NCBI GenBank assembly: GCA_015657535.1
Contig: JADHZB010002030.1
Coordinates: forward strand, 10,001-68,140
Length of the DNA stretch: 58,140 nucleotides
Source: Nephromyces sp. MM_2019
Lineage: Eukaryota > Apicomplexa > Aconoidasida > Nephromycida
Reading direction: 5' to 3'
The stretch's first letter is position 1, and each line of letters begins with the position of its first letter. Shown in pieces: positions 25,406 through 38,883 of this stretch. The notes under the pieces are model-generated. The model did no database searches, was not told the DNA's origin, and saw only the letters and a program-made list of their open reading frames with translations. The position numbers and the translations under genes are program-made.

Positions 25406-26781
25406 ATGAAATTTATTAAATTTTTGTTTCCTATCTTCATTTTGAATTTTTATTATTTATGCTTTAACAAGCATATTGTTTTGCGAACCCAATCTGAGCC
25501 CCTATATCAATTTACAGGTACTGGAAAAATGAGTAATAATTGAAATATTAGTCAATAACTTTCATTTCTTAACAAAAATTTTCATAATTTTGATGATTAT
25601 AGGTGATAATAAACCAGAATTTCTAGCAAAATCGAATTCTTTATTAAATCTATATAGCTACCAAAAAAGTGAAATTACGAAGTCTTGTACAATAACTAAT
25701 AAAGTCGAATATGTTATATTGCTTGATGAATCATTAAGCGTAGGACCATATGCTTGGAATCGCTATCTTATACCAGCCACATTAAAGATTGTTAATCACC
25801 TCAAGAAACAAAAAACCAGCACTCCGTTTACAATTCTGAAGTTTTCAAATGTAGTGGACACCTACCTAAGGCGTGATGAATCAATAAATTTAACGCTACA
25901 ACAAATAATTGACAAAGTTTCAGTTATGAGCTTTGGTCGTGGACCAGGGACTTACACTGGTGATGCAGTAGCGGCAGCAAAGCTTATACTTGATCAGAGC
26001 ACTGGAACAAATGCCTATAGTCGTATTATAATGATAACAGATGGAGTTCCACAGCTCCCTACTCAAACTACTAAGCTTGTAACGGTTTTAGATGAGTTAT
26101 ATAAAAAAAACACATTTGCGGCCTATCTCATACTTGTAGGTTCTGCATATCTCATGGAAACTAAAGACCCTGATGCCTTCAGGATTGCAAAAGCTATGAC
26201 CCAGTGCACAACTGATCAGATAGAAAGTAAACCAAACTCTTGCCCAAGGTTTTTTTATTCTCGTTTCGAAGAAATAGGAAGTCAGGTTGATTCTTTGATT
26301 ACAAATGTGTGCTCTGAAGAGAATAATTTTCCCCCCAATGCCCCAGTGCAACAAAATTTACCTTCTCCATCAACTGCACCAGCCTCATCAACCACATCAA
26401 CTACATCAGACAAATCGACCAGTACACCAGTCTCGTCTCTTCCTATAATACTCAGTGCTGCAGGTGGTGTATTATTATTAGCCGCATTACCCTTGGCTTA
26501 TTTCATCAGGAGAATGGGCAAATCCAGGTATATGCACAACTCATTTTACTTTGAATAATAGGAGGATATTATATATTATCATCTACTAATAATTAGTATT
26601 TTGTTCTAAAAGATGTGATTGGTTTACTTATCTTTATAATTTTTTATTTATTTATCACTTTTCTTGCCGTAGGGGAGCTTCTAATCTCGATAGTGAACTA
26701 ATGGTAGAGGACGCTGATGATGATGACTTCGAAGAGGAAAAGGAGCAGTTTATGGTTGCCACAGATGACCATTTTGTATAA
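25406..26781 (+). CDS. TRAP-like vWA surface protein 2 (type I membrane)
   Basis: Three exons: 25406-25517, 25603-26527 and 26673-26781, with the same phases (1, 2) as the paralog at 7358; 381 aa. Exon 1 starts MKFIKFLFPIFILNFYY, a signal peptide. The vWA domain begins at VEYVILLDESLSVGPYAW (MIDAS D79-E-S-L-S), with GTYTGDA and MITDGVP completing the metal site. Four cysteines around the domain match the paralog in position. The stalk is Ser/Thr/Pro-rich rather than PVR-repeated. The membrane span at about 317-340 contains AAGGV (AGG 324-326), a rhomboid-type motif. Exon 3 encodes an acidic tail ending QFMVATDDHFV. A role as a secreted adhesin in motility or invasion is inferred from the TRAP architecture; no TSP1 module is present. 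Confidence 0.86.
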
Positions 26782-27239
26782 ATAAATGATTAAAAAAATG
26801 TTGGATATAATTAATTTTAAATTGTTCCTACCATATATAACAATTCACTCTTTTTTGTGATTGATTTTTTTATAAATTAAGAATTTAAATTTATATACAT
26901 TTTAATGTCGTAATTATTGGTAATTTACAATGATAATTTATTTTAATTCATGCCGAAAATAATTTTTACCTTATAAATGGTATCATATAATAACATTTTC
27001 CCATCGTAGGAATAAAGTTATTGAGTAGTCTAAAAACTTTTACTTAAAGTATTTTTAATTAAACTTAAAATATATAGAGCTGTTGTGTAATCCCTGCTAT
27101 GAATAAAATAAGATAATATATATATATATATATTTATATATATCTACCTAAACTACTATAAGAGGACATAATTATCCTTCTAAGTCTTTATAACAAAACC
27201 TCACTATAGTATTATAACCTTTATTGTTTTCCTCTAATT
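26782..27239. other. Short intergenic spacer with (TA) tract
   Basis: 458 bp between two plus-strand genes, AT-rich with a TATATA run at about 27116-27145. No gene is seen. Confidence 0.6.
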
Positions 27240-28487
27240 ATGTTAAGAATCACACAATCTGCTGCCATTCAAAATGACATTAGTTTAGTTCATCAATGCT
27301 TGTTTAAATCCCGACTGGGTATAACAGAACAAAAGTTTTCTTTCAGTTCTTATAAAATTCTTACAAAAGTTATGAATAAGAACACAACTCATTCATCAGA
27401 GTGGATTAGAAGACAACTAGCTGACCGCTATGTTCGAAATGCTCAATTTGTAAGTTTCTTAGAATTTAACTTGATTATACAAGTTACATAAACATTTCTA
27501 AAAATCGGGTTTTTAAAGGAAAATTATAGGAGCCGGTCTGCATACAAACTCTTACAACTAGATGATAGATTCTGTTTCATACGAAAGAATCAAATAATTA
27601 TTGACTTGGGCTCTTATCCCGGGGGATGGGCTCAGGTAGTTATAGCACGATCACAGGCTGGTAACGGAGAAAGTAGTAGCAGAGTAATTGCTATTGACAA
27701 GATAAAAATTCAGGAGGTGAAAGAAAATGACTTTTATGCATGAATGACTCAAATCCTATGATCAATTCTTGAATCATAACTGCTAACATAAGCTAACTTT
27801 TCGCATAATCTTATATCTGTTCATTTTGCTGAAAAGAATTTCTTTAATTTTTCGTAAAAGATGAAAATCTTGCCTATTTTTAATATAGATACCACATCTC
27901 AAGTTTATCCAAGGGGATGTATGCTCCTTAGAATTACTTGATCAGCTCCGTAACGAACTGAGTGATCAAAGAGTTGATTTGGTAAGGAACTTTTCTTAGG
28001 TATGAACCTCGTATAACGTTATAATATCTATTTTCAGATTCTCAGTGACATATCTCCTCCATGCACCGGTATAAAACAAGAAGACCATTTATCTTCTGTT
28101 GATTTGAGCTTAAAAGCTGCGGAGTTCACAGAAAATGTGAGCTTAAAAGTCATCCCCATACCCTCAGATGATTCTCAGGTTTTTTATTTTATCAGATACT
28201 GAAATTATCTGGAACCTTCGTAGTCAAGGTTTTCATGGGGAGTGAAATTGACAATTTTAAAACTTACCTAAAGAGTAGATTCCAAACTGTACGCATAACA
28301 AAACCAAAGTATGTAACCTAAGTAAATAATTGTAATTAACATGTGGATATGTTTGATTATTTCTTACAGGGCTTCAAGGAAAGAATCCTCCGAAATATAT
28401 TTTGTATGTCAGAATTTTATAGGTAGACCAAAAATTTCAACTGAAGTTATGACTAAAGGTTCATTTAGTACTAGAGAGGGCTATTAA
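27240..28487 (+). CDS. FtsJ/RlmE-family rRNA 2'-O-methyltransferase (MRM2-like)
   Basis: Six exons in phase: 27240-27449, 27519-27716, 27889-27981, 28038-28136, 28196-28308 and 28370-28487; 276 aa. The SAM site is DLGSYPGGWAQ (99-109). The catalytic K-D-K-E set is visible: Lys80 in SRSAYKLL, Asp171 in SDISPPCTG, Lys211 in GTFVVKVF and Glu246 in SSEIYFV. These enzymes methylate a ribose in the large rRNA A-loop. About 65 residues precede the domain, which suits organelle import. The match is closer to bacterial RlmE / mitochondrial MRM2 than to the cytosolic TRM7 or SPB1 lineages, judged by length and lack of extra domains. A mitochondrial or apicoplast location is inference. The 3' end lies only 197 bp from the convergent TMEM184-like gene. 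Confidence 0.9.
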
Positions 28488-28684
28488 TCTCAACTTATTA
28501 AACCAGCTATAATTATAAATTAAATTTATTGCTTCAATTCGAATTTCTTTCAAGTTTAAAGTGAAAAGCTATTTTTCAATAGCTAAAATTTTTTATATTT
28601 ATGTGCAAATATTAATTACTTACTCGAACCTAATAACATTCAAATAAAATAATCATTTTTAAATTGTATACTTAACTAAAAAAA

Positions 28685-31600
28685 TTATTTAAAAATGGAA
28701 CCATCTTCACGTATAATAATACTACTAGGTTTGTTTGATTTCACAACGACTTCTTTGACATTAGGTCTTGTCTCATCATCCTATATAAATAGTAAGTTTA
28801 ATATCAAATTTAAAGAATAGTCCAAAAACACTTTCATCAGCTCACATCAGAATCAATAAGTAGTGAATGCTTGTTATATTTAGAACTGAAGTGATAATAA
28901 GCATCGGACACAACATCCTTCAGGTATACTGCATCTTTGGCATTTTGTAATGTGTTTTCACTAAAATCTTGATTGTTTAATTCCTTAGCTGTGTAAATAG
29001 AATATCCAGTTAGTTAGTTGTGAGGAATATTAATATTTACCTTTATGTACATGGGATTCCTTGTTGTCGCTGTCACTAGCTTGTATATAATTAGGGAATT
29101 CTGATGGTAAACCGATTGGTGGAACTGAAATATATTTATTCATTTGGTTAGCGCTATTGTCCTTTTTAAATTCTTCAGCTGAAAATGCATATCCTTGAAC
29201 TATTGCAAATATTGGGAGTTCTAAGCATTGTATCCAATTACTGATATGCTGTATGTGCAAATTAAATATATTTTTTTGAAAAGTTACAAGATAATATAAC
29301 ATTTACGTACTGCAACATTTTTATCTTCAAAACCATAGATAATATATAGTATCATTGTTTGATACCAAGTTAGAGCAATAATTAATTTTATAGACAGGAA
29401 TTTCCATATGGGTTGCTTGCTCCTCTACAAAAGATGTGCAAGATTTAATTTGTGTAAAGAATATAAGAGAATTGACCTTATGTATACATCTAATTAAATG
29501 CGTTTGTTGAGTTTAGAAATCAAGAAAACACACAGCCCAGGGAAATAGCTAACTAAATCTGAATCAAATTTCGACAAGTATAGTCTGTAGGAAATACATA
29601 CCAAATCTAACAGATTCCTAGTGGCAAGGTAAAATATTACAAGAGCATACAGAGCTATGAAAATAGCAATATTGTAAAAAATTTGATGTATAGCTGTAAA
29701 TATTATGCTATATCCAATGCCAACAGAGTGAATTATGACTGTTGCTATAGAGATAATAGGATTGAGCTGCAAAGTTGAGAAGATTTGATTATAAAATATA
29801 TTCTATTATGTGTTTTATTAACTTTATATTATAGTGTGGAGTATAAAATAGTGCAAACACTTTACTTAACCCTAATTTTATGTTTTAAAGCATCAAAACG
29901 GTGTCAATAATATGACATAAATCACTCAAATTGTATATATCTTAAATAAATAAACCAGGCATACACTTGGATGTCCAAAAATCGAAATTAAAAGAATGTT
30001 GGCCGTTATTACATCTTTGTAGGATATATGGACGACCTTTAATTACACCCTAGGAAAGATCTTAACCCTTTTGTATCATACACACGCACATACGCAATAA
30101 TCGGAAAACCTACGAGCCAATCTACATGACTATATACATACACACCAATATGCATAAATACACACATACCTAACAATATATCTGGATGCAATAATACACA
30201 CTAATCGAAGAACTTACATACATACACACAAATTAACATGGATAAATACATACACGCACCCATCGAAAACCTACATACTACGTATAGTAACCCCATACAT
30301 ACACCACATGTTATATACCAAAATAAAAAGAAGTAAACATCTTTTGCAAAACTTTATGAAGTAATCATCCATGGGTATATATTCATTGAGGACTCTAAAT
30401 GTCCCAGATGACTTAAAACCGATGATGTTTATTATCCAACAAAATGGTTTTGGGTGCCTCAATAGCCCTGGGTCATCAGCTAGGAGTGTTGCACACACTG
30501 ATTCGCCCCCACAATACTCTAATATGAGATTGAAAAATGAATATATAACTATAGCTTCCCAAATAGAACGGCCAACCTCCAGATAGATATATATACTTGG
30601 GAGTAATAATATTAAGATTGAAAAGACTAAAGAGTACAATATAGAAAGGGGTAGGGGAGAGAGGGTAATGAAATATGTGTGTGCGGGTGGGTGGGGGGCT
30701 CTAATGGCATATATTGTGGTTACGAGATGGGGTTGTAGTTCATTATGGTTTGTATTGAGTACGGGGGTGCGGGGAAATATCATAGATATAAATCAAACTG
30801 TATGTGGTTTATATGTTATATCTATATCATTTAAGTGTAAGGAAAAATAACTGGGTGTTCAATCTTCAATTTATGTGTGCAAGTATTTATCTAAGGTCTA
30901 AATAATTCAGGGTTATATAGTTTAATAGGTAGTAATTAATATACAATACGAACAACAAAGCAATACCTATAAACGCATATCTGAATATTTTCATTATCAA
31001 ACCGTAGCATATAGGAATAAACATTGAAGAGTAATATTACATACCTGAATATATTGGTACAAATAAGAGTAAGCGGACAATTGATCGTTGAACTCGAGGT
31101 CTAACATAATGCTTTAGGTGGAGACGAATTGAATAAGTAGATATTAATACACCTAAAATTGCACACACTACACCAATCAACACAAGGATTGTTGAGAAAT
31201 GGTGAGGTGTCTAGTAACAAGCACATGAAAAATATTTACCATGTCTATATTCTATATATAAACACTTTGCTATGTATATTTTATTCATTTTCACCTATAT
31301 GTATATGTAGGCGTGTGGGTGTGGAGATATATGGGAGAGTGTACGTTGATACATTGGTGTGAACGTTGATATATAGGTGTGTGTATGGATATAATTGTGT
31401 ATGGTTGTATAGGTATATATTTATATGTGTGTAAATGTATATATCTATTTGTATGTGGGTGTGTATTTATCTATAGATTTTTTTGTATGTGAAACTGAAT
31501 ATGTATTTGCACTTATTTGTATATGTAGTGGTGAACATTATGTTTATGAAAGAGTAATATATGAAAATGAGTGTGTATGATTGTATATGTTATTATGAGT

Positions 31601-31832
31601 GTATGTGTGTGTATGTATGTTTTTAATGAGCAAGTATATATATTTTAAATATGATTTTACAAGTGTGGGTGAGTGTACTTTTGTATAGGGTGTATTTATG
31701 TGGAATCATTATTTATACCTTATGGCCGCCCTCATCAGATTGTAGGAGACGTTGATGTAAATATATTGGAAAAATTTTTAATTCAAAAAATTTCGGAGAT
31801 GAAATTTTTGAAGATATTTGAAAGAGAGTCAT
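28685..31832 (-). CDS. TMEM184/DUF300 (OST-alpha-like) membrane protein
   Basis: Eight exons in transcript order: 31832-31719, 31210-31045, 30626-30319, 29766-29602, 29424-29311, 29248-29041, 28988-28846 and 28780-28685; all phases close and give 437 aa. Family hallmarks in order are a first span followed by HYVRPRVQRSIVRLLLFVPIYS, then AIVIYSFFNLILEYCGGE, CKRCLLLFILLNPI, IALYALVIFYLATR, KFLSIKLIIALTWYQT, WIQCLELPIFAIVQGYAFS, and the tail motif DVVSDAYYHFSSKY. About seven membrane spans are expected. The family includes human TMEM184, plant LAZ1 and the solute carrier subunit OST-alpha; its role in protists is not known. The first intron and the upstream spacer carry GT-rich tracts on the plus strand. 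Confidence 0.92.
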
Positions 31833-34017
31833 CGAATTTCACTCATTTGTATATAGATTAGTTGAAAATAGGGTGTAAAATTCATAAATTTGTTGTGCTC
31901 TATCAGTTTGTATTTCTGTGTGTATCTGTCTGTCTGTCTGTGTATATCTGTTTTTGTGTATGTGTATATGTATATGTATATGTATATATATGTCTGTTTA
32001 TAGTAATTATGTTTGTCTAGGTGTATGTGTAGGTATGTGCGTGTATATGGGGACGGGTGAGAAAAGGGGGGAATTGAAATTCAATAATTATTGTATATAC
32101 CTTTGAGTATATATATTAAGTAGTTTGTATATATGTGGATATATATATGTATCAATGTGTGTTAGTTGTGTATTTTGGTCAATATATTTGTATTTGTGTG
32201 TATATATAAGTTATGTGTGTTTAGTTGCTAAGTATCAAATAAAAGAATGTTATTAGGTGAGACTAATAAATAATAAATACCTCAATGAGTTATAATGAGT
32301 AATTAAATTAGAAATTGTAAACATATTAAAAGGAAATATACCCTACTCAATTTATTAGTTAAAATCAAATGTATGTGAAGTTGCTTAACAATTTCATCAA
32401 ACACATCTAAACACATCGACACCCAAAGCACGTATCACATGGTTAATTGAAATACACATGCACTGAATCTATTTTTAAACTAATTTATCTACATTTATAT
32501 ACTTATTTATTAATTGTTTTTTTGTTTAATCACTAACTCGTAATAATTTCACACTTACACATATGTTTTAGGTTAACTAATTCAATTAGATATACACATA
32601 GTGTAAATCAATTGTCCAGATGATTTATATCTTTCATACACACATACATACACACAGTGTAAACTAGTTTCAAATTTATATATTTCATTACAGAAGGAAA
32701 ACCTGTATATACACAGTGCAAATTAATTATATAATTTATATATTTAAACATGTCCAAACAAAACACTAAAATACATTGTAAATTAATTATATGATTTATA
32801 TATTTAATTACACACACTATGCATAAACACAAAGTGTTCAAGTTTTTTAGTTATGATTTATTAAAACAGGTATAAAATTACAAATGAAACATGCGATATT
32901 TTAAAATAATATGGGAAATTTATTTATTTCTAGATAAATATATATTTATATTGAATTAAACACTTATAAATGTATTTTGTGTAAAAAGCGTTCAAAAACA
33001 AACAACATGTATTTAAGTATATGCGTAAACAAATTTTAAAAATATACAATATTATTGTATGTATGTGTGTAAAAAATAAAAAAAATGTGTACATGTGTGA
33101 AACGTAAGGGAGTGTGTGTTTATGTGTATATAATTTTTATAAATGTTTTTAAGTCTTTGACAATAACAAGATAAAAATTAAAGGTGTCTTTAATACGTGT
33201 AAAACAGTTGAGTTTATTTCACACACCTTACAGAGTCTGAGCAGCTTTATATATTGGGAGAATAGTTTTAATTTAAGAAATTTTGTTTATTCGCAAAAAA
33301 TTCATGCTTGTATAAAAGTTTCGAAATGTTCGAATGTTTTATAAAAAATTCAAACAAACAAAAAATATAATTAGCATTGAAAACATATACACACACAAAG
33401 TCAAATAAACATTCACTGACACATATACACAACGTTAGCACTTAAAATAATCACACAGAGCCTGATTAACACACACGCACAAAAGTATTCATATTCTACA
33501 CATACATACATATATAGGTAAACACATAGGGTTATATATACACATATACAAAAAGATATATATATATATATATATATATATAACCAGATAAATTCATACT
33601 AACCCAAACATATATACATTTACACAGAAACACATCCCACCCCCTCTAGAACACATACAGTTTGAAGCAACATCGACACACCCAGACATACTTACTTCAA
33701 ACCAATACCCTCCAAACACAAACACTCTTACAAACACATACACACACCCTTAGACACACACACACACACTCTTACACACACACACACACACTTACACAAA
33801 CACACACACACTTACAAACAAACACACACTCACATAATCTCATACCCACACAAACGGCACACACCCACCCATCCACTCACACACACATACACACTCACAC
33901 ACACACACATACATACATTCACAAGCACACACGCACAAACATATACAATCAAATTATTATAATTTATATTTTTAGAAATAACTCACACACAACCCATTTG
34001 ACTGTAATTACAACAAA
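31833..34017. other. Divergent intergenic region with TG, TA and CA tracts
   Basis: About 2.2 kb between outward-facing TMEM184-like and CLPTM1-like genes. The left part is GT-rich on the plus strand. There is a (TA)n run at 33556-33582. The right part, about 33640-33940, is CA-rich, with long open frames that code only for Thr/His and are not genes. Both promoters should lie here. Confidence 0.6.
33556..33582. repeat. (TA)n microsatellite
   Basis: Uninterrupted AT dinucleotide run of about 27 nt in the spacer upstream of the CLPTM1-like gene. Confidence 0.9.
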
Positions 34018-37000
34018 ATGGGGAATATTTTTGGTCTTTTCAGCCAACCCACCAACAATGAGGATGGCGAAAATCAAAACAGGCGTGGTTTTGCATGTAA
34101 GCTTATATGATATGTGTATGTGTGTGTGAGTTGTGTGTATATGTGTGTATTCACTTGGTATGTCTTACTTCTATTTAAATTACATGCGCATGTGTGTGTA
34201 TTTGTACATGTTTATCGCTTCGATATGTGTATGTTTATCTTGGTAGGTGTATTGTCCCAATACGAAGTGTGTGAGTATGACCTATTAAATTTATAGGCTC
34301 AATTTTTATACTTGTGTACATAACCTGCGCATATAAGTGTATAGACCACACCCATTCTGTGTGTACACCATTGTGTGTGTGTCACCCATATAACTTGTGT
34401 GTACAAGTATATGAATACATTAATTTGTTATCTTTAAATTTTTTGCTTTCCCTTAACTGCCCTATTACGTTTTTTGAGTGCGTATAATGAATCCATGTGT
34501 TAGACTATGAGCTTGAATCCTTTTTTATTCACATGTAGTATACATATATACCTAATTTTCACACATACACACACACATTCCATGATTATTTTATATACTT
34601 ATACCTAATTTTCACACCCACACACCCCATTGTGTGTGTAGAATTCATACTAAGTTATGAAATGTGTATATACACACCACCCTTTTAATTTCAGCTTCAG
34701 TGATTCCGTTCTTAATCAATATTATCGTTTTGCAAGCTATTTTTTATTTGATGAAGAATAGAACGACCCAAAACACTCATAAAACAACTTCAAATGAATA
34801 CACACTACCCTTCCCTATTGATAATATTTTTAAGGGTGACACACAATATGTAAGTGTGTCTTATACAAACTCAAATTTAGTAGTTTGTGCACATAATTTC
34901 TTATTTAGTCACAGAATTATCCGTTTATATACATACACAATTGCTCCTACATTCAAGCATCCTAATTTCTATATGCAGACATAGCTCTACACACGCATAC
35001 ACCAACATATAAACTCATATACACACGCACACAGTCAAACGTACACATATTCACACACTCGAACAATCACATGCACATACATACTTTCAAACATATACAT
35101 ATTGAGACATTCAAACATACGCACATTCACACACTTAGACAAACACATACATACACCCAGACACACACACACTCACAAACACACATACACACTCAGAAAA
35201 GCACACATATACATTTGGAATCAAATTTGACTTGAATCAATTAATTAACTAATCTTGGTTATATGGTGTTTACACACACTTCAAATACATCATAATCATT
35301 AAATTGTTGCGCACAGGACTTATTTATATACATGACCAACACAACACCAAATGACCTCGAATCTTTACTCCAAGGGGGAAATATGATATGGGCCTTAAAA
35401 GACTTACATTATACACACAACTACTTTTCTAAGCCACACACATTTAACTACACACTTGACTTAGAGGCATTTAATAATCAAGAAATAAAAAATTTGTATA
35501 TATCTTCTGTTATTGTTCCTCATCAAGCCTATATAAAGCAACAGGTTATAAACAATTATATATTTCTATTACACAAGTACACAAATTAAGTTTTTAGTGT
35601 ACACCTTGATATGAGCTAAGATACACACATTCATACGACAAACTTGACACATACACACTAAACCATCAATACACATGTCCTAATTATTACTCTGTATAAT
35701 GAATACACAAGACACACACAAATACACAAACACAACACACATTTAAACGCATTTAACACAACATATACACACCACACACACTCTCACACACAACACACAA
35801 CACACACACACTACACACACACCACGCATACACACAACATATACACACCACACACACACAACACAAACACACAATACAAACTCCCTCTATCAACAGTTTC
35901 AGGATCAACCACTAGTAAGTAATTTTAAACCAAGTCAAATCCAAAACGTAATCGTCAGTTCAAAATCACTTATTAAAACGATTGAGCCTATCAAAGAAGA
36001 TAATTCAGACACACACGCATCTTTAATGGACACACATGCACCCAAAAATTTGGTTCATCTTGATGAGGATGTAAGTGTGTATGTGTGTGTATTTTATTAC
36101 ATGCATATATCTCCTTTTAAATGATGAATTTTTGTGCTTAAATCGATATATGATAAACTTTGTGTGTGTAAGAAGGACTCAATTTTTCAATGTGTGTGTA
36201 TATACTCAATTGACACAAATAGAAATCATTTAGATTAAGTGTGTATGCGTATTTTTGATTGACATAGAAGTAGAACGTTTACTATAATGTTGTGTATATT
36301 TTTGATACATATTTTAAAAGACATATCTCACTTAGTAAAGGTATGTGTATATACATCATTCATACATAGTGAAAAGTTTCAATATTTAAGTGCATGTGTT
36401 AGTACACACTTTATTTTTATAGGAAGATATATCCCCACAGCCTCATCTTATGACCGCCATTGACTCGTATTTGATTTATCAAGGATCCCAACTCACACAA
36501 AAAGAATTTTATTCTGGGAATTATAAATGTAATAGCAATATTATAATGTATACACACACATCATAGAAACATTATATATCTCTCACAAAACCTCTAATAT
36601 ACCCACATACATCAAATTACACATAAAAAAATTATCTAGCATCTCTAATCTCTTACACATGTATATCAAATCAACTCTCAAAATAGCTCTCAAACTCTCT
36701 CTCAAAAAAATAAACACGCACACACACACGTACACACACATACACACACATTTACACACACGCATACATACATACATACACACCCACAATATTATTCAGA
36801 CTTTCGATTTGACTTTGATAATAAACGATTTCTCCCGGCTGCTGTATTAACTGACTTTTGGCTTGTAGAAAGGCACTATATTAATCTTAGCAAACCATTT
36901 AAGGTTAGACTCTTATCTAGCATGCTCATACACACACATATATATTTATTTATATATATCCGTACATACACTTTCAAACATACATTCACACACATACACG

Positions 37001-37650
37001 CACACATGCATACACATTCATACATACACATACACGCACACATGCATACACATACATACATACATAGACACATACGAAAATATACACACATACACACACA
37101 CACGTACACATATATACCCATACGCATATATAAAGAGCTTAAACACAAACTTACAGGGATGTACATACACTGTGTTCATATGTACATTTATATATCTTAT
37201 GTATATTAGTGCTTTAGATATGAAAAATTCACACACACAACTACTCACACATGCAATGTGTACACAAATATCTTTATGTGTGTACACATTTTTCATGGAC
37301 TCACACAGAGTAAATCCTTCACTTTACCCTCATGATTTATACTTAATGTTTGTTTGTATAGGAACCATTTGTTAAGATAGAAATTACACACAATATTGGG
37401 TCACCTTTATATTTATCATTCATAGAGAATCTTGAGGTACACCTAAAACAACAAGCTAAAATGGGCTTACACACACGGAGAGAGACATTTATGTTCAAGA
37501 GGATTGTTTTGGATACACACCCATTTATGTTAGCTTTTTCTATTGCCTTTATGACTTTACATAGTGTATTCTCCTTTTTCGCCTTCAAGAATGGTATGTG
37601 TGTATGTATGTGTGTGTGTGGAGGGAGGGGGGACAAATTCTTTTTTTAGG

Positions 37651-37739
<89 letters not shown>

Positions 37740-37789
37740 NNNNNNNNNNNNNNNNNNNNNNNNNNNNNNNNNNNNNNNNNNNNNNNNNN

Positions 37790-37884
<95 letters not shown>

Positions 37885-38833
37885 GGGAAGGGAAGAACTT
37901 CTTTTTTTAAATGTGTGTATGTTTAGGGGGAGAGTTGATTGAACTCTATTTATGTGTGTATTTTTGTATATCTATTTTGTAAAGTTTAATCGACTTACAA
38001 GCTTATATGTGCAAGCTTTTGTGTGTTTATTTTTATGTTTGTACGTATGTGTATTTGTGAGTATTTTCATACATAAGTAGTTTCAATTAAATATACATTT
38101 TTAATATGTATCTCAGATATGCAATTTTGGCAAAAAAATGAATCAATGGAAGGTCTATCTGCCCTCTCTATTATATTTAGCTTTGTGTGTGAGGTAAGCT
38201 TAATAAAATTGTGTGTACAATAATTTCTTAATCAACTTCTCAAGATTTTATTAGATCATTGTGGCCTTATACTTATTTGATAGTAAAAATACATCATGGC
38301 TTATCCTATTTGAAATTTGTATTGGATTAGGTTTGTCTTTTATATAAGCATAATTGTATACACACACACACACATACTATACACACATACTTATACATAT
38401 ACATATACACAAAAATTTACACACTCACAAATCTATATAATCAAAACCCCATAATATCACACACATAAAGAGAATCTTCTAAGTAACAAAAAATCCACAC
38501 ATCAACAAGCTTACACACAACCTCATTTACACACTTATTTTGTATTTAAATTTATCAGCACTTTCAATTTGGAAAGTTACCAAAGCTGTTAAAATAAGTA
38601 TTTCTTTGAAGTTTCCATTTATTAAATTTGCTTCTGCAAAGGTAAATATTTATCTGTTAATATATATATCAATTCACAGATACAAACACAACACAAACAC
38701 ACACACACACAACATACACACACACTCTCAAACACAAATACATATACAAACATACAACATCAACACACACATATACACACACACACACACACATATACAC
38801 ACAACATACATCCACAAACACACACACGCACAT

Positions 38834-38883
<50 letters not shown>

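Noticed and set aside
33662..34129. Thr/His-rich plus-strand open frame of 155 codons
   Set aside because: Low-complexity CA tract upstream of the CLPTM1 start; its end overlaps the first exon in another frame.
37172..37362. Extra CLPTM1 exon reading through MDSHRVNPSLYPHDLY
   Set aside because: The flanking exons (36903 and 37362) join directly in phase and match the family without it.
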